From: Flammeovirga pacifica
Lineage (GTDB): Bacteria; Bacteroidota; Bacteroidia; Cytophagales; Flammeovirgaceae
DNA: 64,000 nt
Direction of reading: 5' to 3'
NCBI RefSeq assembly: GCF_000807855.2
Contig: NZ_JRYR02000001.1
Span: 1,729,881 to 1,793,880 of the forward strand
Position 1 is the stretch's first letter; each line of letters starts with the position of its first letter. Below are positions 17,398 through 26,675 of this stretch, piece after piece. Below the pieces are notes generated by a model. It was not told the DNA's origin and did not search any database. It saw only the letters and a program-made list of their open reading frames with translations. The position numbers and the translations under genes are program-made.

Positions 17398-18882
17398 ATG
17401 TTAAAACAGGCACAGAAGCTCAAGCAGACACAAACATTATCGCCTCAACAAATCCAATTCATTAAATTGTTGCAGGTGCCCACAATAGAGCTTGATAAGA
17501 GAATTCAAGAAGAGCTGATGGAAAATCCTGTTCTTGAAGAGGGGAAAGAGGGCGAAAAAGAAGAAGCTGATTTTGGTAATGATGATGGTACCAAAGAAGA
17601 AACAGACAACGTCGATGACTTTGACATTGATGATGTTCCCGATATTGACCCAATTGACGAAGTAAATATTGATGATTATGTCACTAATGATGACATAGCT
17701 GGATATAAAATGTACGGGGACGGAGATGTAGCTGAAGACAAAGAACTTCCCATCCCAATGATGGATACACTAAGTGATACTTTACTTAGTCAATTAAGTT
17801 TTCTAAACCTTGATACGGTAGAACAACAAATTGGTGAGCAACTTATCGGTAGTATAGAGGCTGATGGTTATATCCGTAGACCTCTGGAAGCGATCGTTAA
17901 TGACCTAGCCTTTTTACAAAATGTTGAAACTGATCTTAATCAAGTAGAGAAAGTTTTAGCAATGATCCAACATTTTGATCCTCCAGGAATAGGTGCTAGA
18001 TCTTTACAAGAATGTCTTGAAATTCAATTAAGAAGAAAAGACACAGATAACCCTACTGTCAAAATAGCCATCAAGATGATTGTATTATGTTTCGAAGAAT
18101 TTAAAAAGAAACATTACACAAAAATCCAAAAAAGGTTAGCTATTGATGATGAGCAGATGAAAGATGCTATCGAAATGATTACCCACCTCAATCCAAAACC
18201 AGGCGGGACAAACATGATGGTAGCTTCGGCACAATTTCTTACACCCGACTTTATTGTAAAAGAAATAAATGGCAGAATTAATATTTCATTAAACGGTAAA
18301 AATGCTCCTGATTTAAGAGTAAGCCGACAATATGGTGATATGTTAGATGCCTTTGATAAAACACCTAAGAAGACCAAGAAAATGAGGGAAGAGGTTCGTT
18401 TTGTCAAGCAAAAACTAGATGCTGCAAAATGGTTTATTGATGCCATTAAACAACGTCAGGATACTTTATTAAGAACCATGAATGCCATTATTGATTATCA
18501 AATGCCATTCTTCTTAAGTGGAGACGAAGGGAAATTAAAACCCATGATCCTGAAAGATATTGCAGAGATTATTCAAATGGATATTTCTACAGTTTCTCGT
18601 GTTGCAAGTTCTAAAGTGGTAGAAACAGATTTCGGTATTTATCCTTTAAAATATTTCTTCTCAGAAAGTATTTCTACAGAAAGTGGAGAAGATGTAAGTA
18701 GCAAGCAAGTTAAATCTGTCCTTAAAGAAATGATTGATAAGGAAGATAAACGTAAGCCTTTATCCGATGATAAATTAGAGAAATTACTTCGAGTTAAAGG
18801 ATACAATATTGCTAGAAGAACAGTTGCTAAATACAGAGAACAAATGAATATTCCTGTAGCAAGAATGAGAAAAGAACTTTAA
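17398..18882 (+). CDS. rpoN: RNA polymerase sigma-54 factor RpoN
   Basis: The 494-residue protein has the full sigma-54 layout. The glutamine-rich activator-responsive region I is at 1-47 ('LKQTQTLSPQQIQFIKLL'), then a very acidic region II (about 50-120), the core-binding domain (130-320), the helix-turn-helix ('DISTVSRVASSKVV'), and the RpoN box ARRTVAKYRE near 472-481, which contacts the -24 element. It directs transcription that needs AAA+ enhancer-binding activators. None is encoded in this window. Its stop codon overlaps the start codon of the next gene (TAATG), so the two are translationally coupled. Confidence 0.95.
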   Translation: MLKQAQKLKQTQTLSPQQIQFIKLLQVPTIELDKRIQEELMENPVLEEGKEGEKEEADFGNDDGTKEETDNVDDFDIDDVPDIDPIDEVNIDDYVTNDDIAGYKMYGDGDVAEDKELPIPMMDTLSDTLLSQLSFLNLDTVEQQIGEQLIGSIEADGYIRRPLEAIVNDLAFLQNVETDLNQVEKVLAMIQHFDPPGIGARSLQECLEIQLRRKDTDNPTVKIAIKMIVLCFEEFKKKHYTKIQKRLAIDDEQMKDAIEMITHLNPKPGGTNMMVASAQFLTPDFIVKEINGRINISLNGKNAPDLRVSRQYGDMLDAFDKTPKKTKKMREEVRFVKQKLDAAKWFIDAIKQRQDTLLRTMNAIIDYQMPFFLSGDEGKLKPMILKDIAEIIQMDISTVSRVASSKVVETDFGIYPLKYFFSESISTESGEDVSSKQVKSVLKEMIDKEDKRKPLSDDKLEKLLRVKGYNIARRTVAKYREQMNIPVARMRKEL

Positions 18883-19529
18883 TGAACACTACCCGATTTT
18901 TTCAAAGTATTTCGGTAGTGCTCCACCCTATTTTTATACCCTGCATTATTGCAGGGGTATTTCTTTTTGGAGCACATGAAGCACCTTGGTTGGATATTAA
19001 GGCTAGATGGTCTTTGTTTAGTCTTATTGGAACTATCACTACTTTACTCCCAATTAGTTGTTTACTTCTAATGCAACGTTTTGGAGTGGTTCAAAGCCCT
19101 CATCTACACCAAAGAGATGAACGTTCTTTTGCTTTATCCATCATGATTTTAGCATTAGCTATAGCCTGTTACATCTTACTCAACAAGATTAATGTAAGCA
19201 CCAACTTAAATATTGCTTTTGTCACCATGACGCTAACCTTGATAGTGGCCACAATAGTCAATTTTCTTGATAAGATCTCCCTTCATTGTATTGGTTTAGC
19301 GGGGTTCATCGGAATTTGCATTTACTTTATCACTTCTAATATCAATGCACCCATTATTCTTTTTGATGCATTAGGATTAAGTATTATTTTCTTAGGGGTA
19401 ATCATGACTGCAAGATTACAATTAAAAGCACACACAAACTATCAGGTATATCTAGGTACTATTATTGGCCTTTTATGTGGCTATTTTGGAGCAATAGGAA
19501 GTGCACTACTTATTGGTGGTGGCCAATAA
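18882..19529 (+). CDS. PAP2-like membrane protein
   Basis: The 215-residue protein has about six transmembrane helices. The segments 'DKISLHCIGLAGFIG' and 'ARLQLKAHTNYQVYLGTIIG' resemble the 'SGHS' and 'R...H...D...G' motifs of the PAP2 phosphatase C-terminal half, but the canonical KxxxxxxRP motif is not clear. It may be a degenerate phosphatase or a structural homologue. It starts within the rpoN stop codon, an arrangement that suggests fixed stoichiometry more than shared function. Confidence 0.6.
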   Translation: MNTTRFFQSISVVLHPIFIPCIIAGVFLFGAHEAPWLDIKARWSLFSLIGTITTLLPISCLLLMQRFGVVQSPHLHQRDERSFALSIMILALAIACYILLNKINVSTNLNIAFVTMTLTLIVATIVNFLDKISLHCIGLAGFIGICIYFITSNINAPIILFDALGLSIIFLGVIMTARLQLKAHTNYQVYLGTIIGLLCGYFGAIGSALLIGGGQ

Positions 19530-19556
19530 TAATACACTCCCTAAAATCTTAATGAC

Positions 19557-20510
19557 CTAATTATTATATCTCTCTTCACTATCATCAACTAATGTTGACG
19601 GATCATTTTTTATCATATTGGCAATTTCATCTTTTCTCATAAAAACTACTCCTTCATGAGATTGCACATACTCGAAAAATTCTCCCATAATCTTTACCAT
19701 AGCTGGAGAACCTCCAATTCTATCATGCAAACTAAATGACATCATTCTTCTTGCGTCCTTACCTTCTTCGTAAAGCACATCAAAATCTGCTTTCAATTGA
19801 GCTAAATGTTGTTGTGGTGTCCAATGTTTCCCTTCAATATTGACAATATCATTATTTCTTAGAGTATAGGGTACTACTATAAAATCCTTTCCTCTAACAT
19901 GTGTAATAAACGGCTCATCTCTACTAACATCATCAATATGGTATTCATATCCAGACTCTTGTAACACCTTTAAGGTATTAGGTGACCTCCTCAGCCAATT
20001 ACAATTGTATCCTATAGGTTTTACACCTGTGACAGATTCAATAGCTTTATCTCCGTCTTGTACAAACTTTAATTCATCTTGATAACTTAGTTTCCATTGA
20101 TCGCTCCAAGCGATACCATGCCCTGCCACTTCATGTCCTCTCTTTGCAATCTCTTTCGCTACTTCGGGATATTTTAATACAGCCTCTCCTACCATATGTG
20201 AGGTGATTTTCACATTATACTTATCAAATAAGTCTAACATTCTATATACTCCCTCAGTTGCTCCATATCTAAACCAAGAATCGGCGGGTAAATCAGGTTG
20301 TCCTTTAGGTAATGGATTCCCTGAAAATGGGCTATCTGCCCCTTCAGGCTGACCTCCTGTCTCAAACTGCATGGACCCTGATATAACAAGTCTTGCACCA
20401 TTTGGCCAATAGGATTTATTCTTTTTATCTTCTTTCTTATCTAGTACTGTATAACCAAATAATAGGGCACTCGATAACGCCAACACCGAAGTATATATAA
20501 ATTGTTTCAT
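19557..20510 (-). CDS. Secreted polysaccharide deacetylase (NodB/PuuE-like)
   Basis: The 317-residue protein begins with a signal peptide (about 1-20). The polysaccharide-deacetylase fold is marked by 'NVKITSHMVGEAV', 'GHEVAGHGIAWSDQW' and 'MMSFSLHDRIGGSP' with histidine ligands. The pattern is closest to the PuuE/allantoinase-like branch ('YNCNWLRRSPNTLKVLQESG'), which acts on small amides, rather than chitin or peptidoglycan deacetylases. The signal peptide puts it in the periplasm. It follows the old yellow enzyme gene by 34 bases on the same strand. Confidence 0.8.
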   Translation of the reverse strand: MKQFIYTSVLALSSALLFGYTVLDKKEDKKNKSYWPNGARLVISGSMQFETGGQPEGADSPFSGNPLPKGQPDLPADSWFRYGATEGVYRMLDLFDKYNVKITSHMVGEAVLKYPEVAKEIAKRGHEVAGHGIAWSDQWKLSYQDELKFVQDGDKAIESVTGVKPIGYNCNWLRRSPNTLKVLQESGYEYHIDDVSRDEPFITHVRGKDFIVVPYTLRNNDIVNIEGKHWTPQQHLAQLKADFDVLYEEGKDARRMMSFSLHDRIGGSPAMVKIMGEFFEYVQSHEGVVFMRKDEIANMIKNDPSTLVDDSEERYNN

Positions 20511-20544
20511 TGGATGTGAATTTTAGATTGAAGTAGATTGATTT

Positions 20545-21651
20545 TTACAAAGCAGGATAATCCGTATATCCGTATTCATCTCTACCACCAAATAATGTAT
20601 GGGTATCTTTTATTTTTGCTAATGGCAATTGATGTTGTACTCTTTTTGGATAATCTGGGTTTGGTATAAACTTTCTTCCAAAACCTGCTAAATCAATAAA
20701 GTTTTTACTTAAAAGTTCTTCCGCTTTTTCTGGAGTCATATTTCCAGTTGCAATAATGGTTTGTTGAAATTCCTCTCTTAATTCTACTCTAAAATCTTCT
20801 GGAACTTGTGGAGCATCATCCCAATCTGCTTCACATAAATGAAGATATGTTACCTTTAGACTGTCTAATACAGGAACGGCATACATGATAGTATCCAATA
20901 TCTCAGGATCTTCCATGTCTTTAAATTTAATAAATGGAGATAACCTAACGCCTACTTTATCTGCTCCAATTTCTTCAACAACAGCTTTAGTTACTTCTAA
21001 TAAAAATCGTGTTCTATTTTCTTTTGACCCTCCATATTTATCTGTTCTTTGATTGGCATTTGATCTCAAAAATTGATCAATTAAATAGCCATTTGCTCCA
21101 TGAATTTCAACACCATCAAAACCTGCTTCTACAGCATTTTTTGCTGCATCTCTAAAATCTTGGATAGTATTATCTATATCCGCTTGTGTCATTTCTTTAG
21201 GTGTTTCAACATCCACGAAAGTGGCGTCTTTATTCTCTCCTTCAAAAATGTATACATTCGTTTTATTGGCTTTTAATGCTGATGGTGCTAAGGGTTGCAA
21301 ACCATTCACTTTACTACTACTTACTCGACCTACATGCCATAACTGAACAAATATTTTCCCTCCTTTTTCATGTACAGCATCAGTTACTTTTTTCCAAGCT
21401 TCTACTTGTGCATTATTGTAAATACCAGGTGTATTGGCATATCCTTGCCCTTGAAGTGAAATTTGTGTTGCTTCAGTTATTTCTAATCCAGCCCCCGCTC
21501 TTTGTTGATAATATACAGACATCATATTTTGAGGAACTCCTTCTTCTGTTGCTCTTGAACGTGTCATAGGAGCTAATACCATTCTATTTTTAATCTCTTT
21601 TGTATTTAAAGAATATCTTGAGAAAAGTTGGGGGAAATTTAAATTTTTCAT
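20545..21651 (-). CDS. Old yellow enzyme, alkene reductase
   Basis: This 368-residue FMN-dependent NAD(P)H oxidoreductase of the NemA/OYE class reduces activated C=C bonds and related electrophiles. Diagnostic parts are 'NRMVLAPMTRSRA' at the N-terminus, 'FVQLWHVGRVS', 'DGVEIHGANGYLIDQFLRS' and 'NQRTDKYGGS', then 'FGRKFIPNPDYP' near the C-terminus. It is transcribed divergently from an AraC-type regulator 125 bases away, which makes that protein its probable controller, perhaps in response to electrophiles. Confidence 0.93.
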   Translation of the reverse strand: MKNLNFPQLFSRYSLNTKEIKNRMVLAPMTRSRATEEGVPQNMMSVYYQQRAGAGLEITEATQISLQGQGYANTPGIYNNAQVEAWKKVTDAVHEKGGKIFVQLWHVGRVSSSKVNGLQPLAPSALKANKTNVYIFEGENKDATFVDVETPKEMTQADIDNTIQDFRDAAKNAVEAGFDGVEIHGANGYLIDQFLRSNANQRTDKYGGSKENRTRFLLEVTKAVVEEIGADKVGVRLSPFIKFKDMEDPEILDTIMYAVPVLDSLKVTYLHLCEADWDDAPQVPEDFRVELREEFQQTIIATGNMTPEKAEELLSKNFIDLAGFGRKFIPNPDYPKRVQHQLPLAKIKDTHTLFGGRDEYGYTDYPAL

Positions 21652-21776
21652 TTTGTTTTTTGTTTAAGTGATAATACAAATATCGTTACACACCAACTTT
21701 CCACATGGTACAAACCAAGGTTTAACTTGTAAATAATAACTATTTTGAAGTATATTTAAAGGAACAACAACACATC

Positions 21777-22595
21777 ATGAAGAAATACTTACTTTTCGAC
21801 GACCTCAATTACCTTGAAATAAACCTTGATACTTGGAATCATCCAATACACAATCACGATCATTACGAATGGATTATCGTCTTAAAAGGAAAAGGAAAAC
21901 ATCATATCAATGATGAAACTTATGAGTACACCGCTGGAGATATTTTCTTCTTAAAGCCCAATGATGCCCATTTTTTCGAATTCACTTCCCCTACTCACTT
22001 GGTTTACTTTCAGTTTAGTGTAGATCTAAAAATATTTAAACATGAACTTTCATTAAAAAAGAAAATGTTTTCAATATTAAAGATTCATGAAAAAGAAAAT
22101 GCGGGTAATTTAAAATCTCATTTTCAATCTTCAGATATATTACTAGAACAGGTTGCACTTATTACTAAAATGATCAAGAAGTCTGTAGCAGATAAGGATT
22201 ATATAAAGTATCAGTTATTTACTTTTTTATCTTTTATCGTATCTAAAGACACTTCCATCGAAGAACAAAATGACACCCTCAATGAGATTATCATTTTCAT
22301 TAGAAGTCATATAAAAAATAGAAAATATTTAACCATTGATTTTCTAGCAGATCATTTCAATAAATCGCCTACTTATTTTGGAGAATATTTTAAAAAGGGA
22401 ATGGGAATTAGCGTTAAAAAATATATTGATCTGTTAAGAAGTAGTTATTTAGAAAAGGATTTAATCTATAGTAAAAAATCACTATCTGAATTATCGTATG
22501 ATTATCAATTTACAGATTTAAGTCATCTGAATAAATTCATTATTAAACACTTCAATAAATCGCCTAAACAAATAAGAGAAAATAAAAAATATTGA
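21777..22595 (+). CDS. AraC family transcriptional regulator
   Basis: The 272-residue protein has an N-terminal cupin-type sensor ('HNHDHYEWIIVLKGKGKHHI', 'AGDIFFLKPNDAH') and a C-terminal pair of helix-turn-helix motifs. These are 'LTIDFLADHFNKSPTYFGEYF' (first HTH, about 190-210) and 'LSELSYDYQFTDLSHLNKFI', with 'FNKSPKQIRENKK' closing the domain. It is divergent from the old yellow enzyme/deacetylase unit and probably regulates it. The ligand is unknown. Confidence 0.88.
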   Translation: MKKYLLFDDLNYLEINLDTWNHPIHNHDHYEWIIVLKGKGKHHINDETYEYTAGDIFFLKPNDAHFFEFTSPTHLVYFQFSVDLKIFKHELSLKKKMFSILKIHEKENAGNLKSHFQSSDILLEQVALITKMIKKSVADKDYIKYQLFTFLSFIVSKDTSIEEQNDTLNEIIIFIRSHIKNRKYLTIDFLADHFNKSPTYFGEYFKKGMGISVKKYIDLLRSSYLEKDLIYSKKSLSELSYDYQFTDLSHLNKFIIKHFNKSPKQIRENKKY

Positions 22596-22679
22596 AACTA
22601 TTGATCCAATATCAATCTTAATATTTAAAACCTGAGTAAGCTGATCGGTATAAAGTTCTCGATTAAAAATTGACAAAAA

Positions 22680-22704
22680 AAAGAGGTCCATAAAGAACCT
22701 CTTT
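22680..22704. terminator. Bidirectional terminator between the AraC regulator and sufB
   Basis: The stem AAAGAGGT / ACCTCTTT has a 9-base loop. On the minus strand it is followed by eight T, a good fit for the sufB terminator. Confidence 0.75.
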
Positions 22705-22728
22705 CTAAATAATATATTTTTTAGTCTG

Positions 22729-24195
22729 TTAACCTACAGAACCTTCTAATGATAACGCAAGAAGTTTTTGAGCTTCAACAGCAAACTCCATTGGTAGCTT
22801 ATTCAAAACTTCTTTACAGTAACCATTTACGATTAACGCTACAGCTTGTTCTGTATCGATACCTCTTTGGTTACAATAGAAAATTTGATCTTCACCAATT
22901 TTAGAAGTGGTTGCTTCATGTTCCACTTTGGCCGTATTGTTATCTACTTCAATGTATGGGAACGTATGTGCACCACACTTATCTCCCATTAGTAAAGAAT
23001 CACACTGAGAGAAGTTTCTAGAATTAGAAGCTCCTTTGATTACTTTAACTAAACCTCTGTAAGAGTTTTGAGATTTACCTGCAGATACCCCTTTAGAAAC
23101 AATTCTTGATTTGGTGTTTTTACCAATGTGAATCATTTTTGTACCTGTATCTGCTTGTTGCATTTTGTTTGTAACTGCAACTGAGTAGAATTCACCTACT
23201 GAATTATCTCCTTTAAGGATACAAGAAGGATATTTCCAAGTTACTGCTGAACCTGTCTCCACTTGAGTCCAAGATAATTTAGCATTATCGCCATCACAGA
23301 TTCCTCTTTTAGTTACAAAGTTGTATACACCACCTTTACCGTTTTCATCACCCGGGTACCAGTTTTGTACAGTAGAGTATTTAACTTCAGCATCTTTGTG
23401 TACAAAAATCTCAACAACAGCAGCGTGTAGTTGGTTTTCATCACGTTGAGGTGCTGTACAACCTTCTAAATAAGAAACGTAAGAATCATCTTCTGCAACA
23501 ATCAATGTTCTTTCGAACTGACCTGTACCAGATGCATTAATTCTAAAGTAAGTAGATAATTCCATTGGACATCTTACTCCTTTAGGAATGTAACAGAAAG
23601 AACCATCAGAGAATACCGCTGAGTTCAATGCTGAAAAATAATTATCAGTAACTGGTACTACAGAACCTAAATATTTTTTCACCAATTCTGGATGATCTTT
23701 CACTGCTTCTGAGAACGAACAGAAAATAATACCCTTTTCAGCTAACGTATCTTTGAATGTTGTCGCAACTGAAACCGAATCAAAAACGGCATCAACGGCA
23801 ATATTAGAGTCTTTTACACCTGTAATTCTTTTTTGCTCGTCTAGAGAAATACCTAGTTTTTCAAAAGTAGCTAGTAATTCAGGATCAACTTCTGCTAAAG
23901 ATTCTAGAGATGGTTTTTGTTTAGGAGCCGAGTAGTAAATAATATCTTGATAATTTACTGCTTCATAAACAACATTTGCCCACTCTGGATTCTCCATTTT
24001 TTGCCATGCTCTGTAAGCATCTAATCTCCATTCAAGTAACCATTCCGGTTCTTCTTTCTTTGCAGAAATAAAACGGACGATTTCTTCGCTTAATCCTTTG
24101 GGTGCTTGGTCAGCTTCAATATCAACTGTCCAACCGTGCTCGTATTCTTTGGAGGTGAAATCCTCTAAAATTTTATTATCCTGATCTGCACTCAT
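22729..24195 (-). CDS. sufB: Fe-S cluster assembly scaffold SufB
   Basis: The 488-residue SufB is the scaffold subunit of the SUF Fe-S assembly complex. Family signatures include '[20 protein letters not shown]', '[20 protein letters not shown]', and the C-terminal '[16 protein letters not shown]', with the cluster-binding cysteine region '[18 protein letters not shown]'. It normally acts with SufC and SufD, but neither they nor sufS/sufE are adjacent: the next gene downstream is a convergent AraC regulator. A terminator follows immediately, so sufB is transcribed alone. Confidence 0.95.
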   Translation of the reverse strand: MSADQDNKILEDFTSKEYEHGWTVDIEADQAPKGLSEEIVRFISAKKEEPEWLLEWRLDAYRAWQKMENPEWANVVYEAVNYQDIIYYSAPKQKPSLESLAEVDPELLATFEKLGISLDEQKRITGVKDSNIAVDAVFDSVSVATTFKDTLAEKGIIFCSFSEAVKDHPELVKKYLGSVVPVTDNYFSALNSAVFSDGSFCYIPKGVRCPMELSTYFRINASGTGQFERTLIVAEDDSYVSYLEGCTAPQRDENQLHAAVVEIFVHKDAEVKYSTVQNWYPGDENGKGGVYNFVTKRGICDGDNAKLSWTQVETGSAVTWKYPSCILKGDNSVGEFYSVAVTNKMQQADTGTKMIHIGKNTKSRIVSKGVSAGKSQNSYRGLVKVIKGASNSRNFSQCDSLLMGDKCGAHTFPYIEVDNNTAKVEHEATTSKIGEDQIFYCNQRGIDTEQAVALIVNGYCKEVLNKLPMEFAVEAQKLLALSLEGSVG

Positions 24196-24633
24196 ATTAT
24201 TATGAAACGTTTATCTACGTTTAATTATCTACAAAACAATACCTTCACTAAGAGAACAAATACATCCTCAGGAAGGTTTAAAAAGAATCGAATAAATATA
24301 GATTAATTATCTATTATCATTCTAAATAACAAAATTAGTAGAATAATTTTAGAAAATAGGACTTTTACCTAAAAAACTTGTCTTAAAGTATCGAATTAGT
24401 TGTTTAAACATAAATACAATAAATATTAATCTATGTTTTTGTCACAATAACTGTGAAAATAGCGTTCCTAGTAGATTTTTATGTTAATGAAAAATAAATT
24501 CCAAATGATACAAGAATATAACACCCCACACTTAATAAAAATTATAAAACACTATAAAACAACGATTTACAACTATTCGCATAAAATACATTGCCTATAA
24601 GTTTAATATCTTCTTAGAAATGTTATATTTACA

Positions 24634-24783
24634 ATTGTAAAGTTGCTGACCGCAGTATACGCCTCATACTGTCTGGTTACCTGGTATCAAATTCATGACT
24701 GTATACCAACTTTTAATTTATCAGTTTAATACTAAAATATAATTACAACTGGGTTATCTCGACGGAAAGGGATGACCCTTTTA
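24634..24783 (+). ncRNA. Candidate structured small RNA
   Basis: The segment contains, in order, a stem CAGTAT-ACGCCTC-ATACTG (about 24653-24671) extended by GACC/GGTT, a stem GGTAT/ATACC (about 24684-24708), and a possible closing pair AGTTG (24641) / CAACT (24746). It ends with GGGTTATC...GATGACCC at 24751-24778, followed by TTTTATTA. The last hairpin overlaps an alternative stem AAAGGG-ATGA-CCCTTT. Both flanking genes run on the other strand, so a rightward terminator here points to an independent transcript. It does not match RNase P, tmRNA or the SRP RNA core that I know. Confidence 0.4.
24751..24783 (+). terminator. Rightward terminator-like hairpin
   Basis: GGGTTATC / GATGACCC (or the competing AAAGGG / CCCTTT) is followed by TTTTATTA on the plus strand. 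No T-run is present for use in the other direction. Confidence 0.5.
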
Positions 24784-24792
24784 TTATGTCTA

Positions 24793-25623
24793 TTATTTAG
24801 TTTCTAATATATTGATTGCTTCTAATGTTGTCTCTATCCTTACATTTGAGAAATCTTTCATCTTAAACCCCTCGTCAGGTGAAATGTTAGTGGCAAAGAA
24901 ATAAATAGAATCTTCACGTTCTAAATAGCCTACAAACCAAGCATTATGTATATCACCAACTACAGACCATCCTGTTTTACCTCTTAATGTGTGGTGCTCA
25001 TCACTTTCAATGATCATCATCCTTTTCGCTACCTTTTCTGTTTTTTGAGAGATTGGCAAATTAGAATTATAAAGACTCTTCAAAAATTCAATTTGTTCAA
25101 ATTGGGAGATTTCTGATGCCCCAACTAACCAAAATAGGTCTAAATTGGTAGAATCAACCTCCATATGACCGTAGTTGAGCTTATCTAAATAGTGATTCAT
25201 TTTCTTTACCCCAATTTTTCTAGCAATATCTTGGTAACAAGGTACGCAGGAGTAATGAAAAGCGTCTCTCATTATAAGATCTTGCTCCCATATCTTTAGC
25301 CTCCTATCATCCCCATCCCATTTTAGTAGAGAACTATCATTATTGACAATTTTAGTTTCTAGAGCAATTATCGAGTTAGGGATTTTGAAAGTAGAGGCCG
25401 GTAATTTCCCTTTGGAAGCCCAATCAAAATTATTCGAATAATATTTATTGTTACTTAAGTCATAAATCAAAATAGCACCTTTTACACGCGTAGAATCTAG
25501 TATCTTTTGAAAGGAGGACATATGAATTTTATTGTCCTTAACCTTTGTATCATTACTAGATTGATTTTGTAACTGGCAAGAAGTAACAATCACTAGTATA
25601 AAGAAGAAATTAATTAGTTTCAT
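24793..25623 (-). CDS. Class D beta-lactamase (OXA-type), lipoprotein
   Basis: The 276-residue serine beta-lactamase carries the class D landmarks: S77-T-F-K80 (nucleophile and carbamylated lysine), S125-C-V127 as the SxV motif, W165 in 'FWLVG' next to the carbamate, and K216-T-G. The third class D motif, normally YGN, reads Y151-G-H153. A lipobox 'IVTSC' puts the cysteine at residue 16, so the enzyme should be lipid-anchored in the periplasm. The pair of cysteines C126 and C129 is also unusual. It is probably an intrinsic chromosomal enzyme, since no mobile element is near. Confidence 0.88.
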   Translation of the reverse strand: MKLINFFFILVIVTSCQLQNQSSNDTKVKDNKIHMSSFQKILDSTRVKGAILIYDLSNNKYYSNNFDWASKGKLPASTFKIPNSIIALETKIVNNDSSLLKWDGDDRRLKIWEQDLIMRDAFHYSCVPCYQDIARKIGVKKMNHYLDKLNYGHMEVDSTNLDLFWLVGASEISQFEQIEFLKSLYNSNLPISQKTEKVAKRMMIIESDEHHTLRGKTGWSVVGDIHNAWFVGYLEREDSIYFFATNISPDEGFKMKDFSNVRIETTLEAINILETK

Positions 25624-25714
25624 TAGTATAGTAAAGTTGTAGTTTTTAGAAACTTAAAGATAGGTAAGAATATTTCGTAATAATTAATTGATTATGGATT
25701 ATTCAGTAAATAAA

Positions 25715-25742
25715 AAACCCAATGTATTGCTACATCGGGTTT
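25715..25742 (-). terminator. Terminator of the transketolase subunit gene
   Basis: The stem AAACCCAATGTA / TACATCGGGTTT has a TTGC loop. The single mismatch becomes a G-U pair on the minus strand, where T-rich sequence follows. Confidence 0.7.
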
Positions 25743-25764
25743 TAATATGACGAATTTAGGGTGA

Positions 25765-26607
25765 TTAAAAATCTCCTAAAGTTTCTTCTAATTGAGATAA
25801 TGCGGCTTCTGTTTGCTCTGCATTTGGAGCAACACCATGCCACTTATGCGTTCCCACCATAAAGTCGATAGGGAATCCCATTTCAGTTTTCATGATGATC
25901 ATGATTGGCTTACCATTACCTGAAAGTTCTTTTGCTTTTGTTAAAGCTGCATCTAACTTCTCCATATCGTTACCATCAGCAACAATAGTTTCCCAACCAA
26001 ATGCTTTGTATTTAGCTTCGATATCGATTAAACTCAACACATCAGATACATCACCATCAATCTGACGGTTATTGTAATCGATAACACCTACAAGATTATC
26101 AATTTTGTTGTGTGCTGCATACATTGCTGCTTCCCAAACTTGACCTTCTTGTTGCTCACCGTCTCCCATAAGACAGTAAACCATTTTGTCATCTCCGTTA
26201 AGCTTTTTAGTTAAAGCTGTTCCTGCCGCTACAGAAAGTCCTTGACCCAAAGAACCTGATGCCATACGAACACCTTCTAAATGCTCATAAGGAGTTGGGT
26301 GACCTTGTAATCTAGAGTCGATCTTTCTATGAGTAGCTAATTCTGCTACTGGGAAGTAACCTGCTCTAGCTAATGTACTGTAAAAAACAGCGGAAATATG
26401 ACCATTAGAAAGATAGAAAACATCTTCGTTTTTAGCATCCATAGAAAACTCAGTGTTGTGTTCCATGTGCTTGAAGTATAGTGCAACTAAAAGATCGGCA
26501 CAGCCTAACGCTCCACCTGGGTGACCATTTCCTGCTGCATTAACCATTCTAACAATATCACGTCTTACTTGAGACGCAACTCTTTTCAATTCTGCAATTT
26601 CTGCCAT
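25765..26607 (-). CDS. Transketolase, N-terminal (thiamine diphosphate) subunit
   Basis: The ATG at 26607 gives 280 residues; the longer frame starts at a TTG. This is the N-terminal half of a split transketolase: 'NAAGNGHPGGALGCADLLVAL' at the start and the ThDP-binding 'MGDGEQQEGQVWEAAMYAA' ending in 'DYNNRQIDG'. Split enzymes need a second polypeptide (pyrimidine-binding and C-terminal domains) for activity in the pentose-phosphate pathway. That partner is normally adjacent but is not next to this gene: downstream is the beta-lactamase and upstream is bcp. Confidence 0.92.
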   Translation of the reverse strand: MAEIAELKRVASQVRRDIVRMVNAAGNGHPGGALGCADLLVALYFKHMEHNTEFSMDAKNEDVFYLSNGHISAVFYSTLARAGYFPVAELATHRKIDSRLQGHPTPYEHLEGVRMASGSLGQGLSVAAGTALTKKLNGDDKMVYCLMGDGEQQEGQVWEAAMYAAHNKIDNLVGVIDYNNRQIDGDVSDVLSLIDIEAKYKAFGWETIVADGNDMEKLDAALTKAKELSGNGKPIMIIMKTEMGFPIDFMVGTHKWHGVAPNAEQTEAALSQLEETLGDF

Positions 26608-26675
26608 TTTTCTTTGACGTAAGCTATTGATATTATAATTAAAGAGGTTTCCCTCATTTTTTTCTAGTTGCAAAC

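Larger units (their letters stand above)
24196..24792. other. 597-base gap with a candidate small RNA
   Basis: This is the longest unannotated stretch in the window. The left part (24196-24600) is plain AT-rich DNA that should hold the sufB promoter. The right part has a distinctly higher GC content and several stable hairpins (see the candidate RNA). I found no coding frame. Confidence 0.5.

Noticed and set aside
18114..18446. 110-codon antisense frame inside rpoN
   Set aside because: It overlaps the conserved core-binding region of rpoN and has no motif of its own.
21201..21569. 122-codon frame on the plus strand inside the old yellow enzyme gene
   Set aside because: It lies wholly antisense to a clear OYE gene, has leucine-rich low-complexity composition, and no recognisable domain.
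24751..24783. SRP RNA core (GGAAGGAAGCAGCC)
   Set aside because: The GACGGAAAGGG stretch looks superficially similar, but the symmetrical internal loop and GGAA tetraloop closing pair of SRP RNA are not present.
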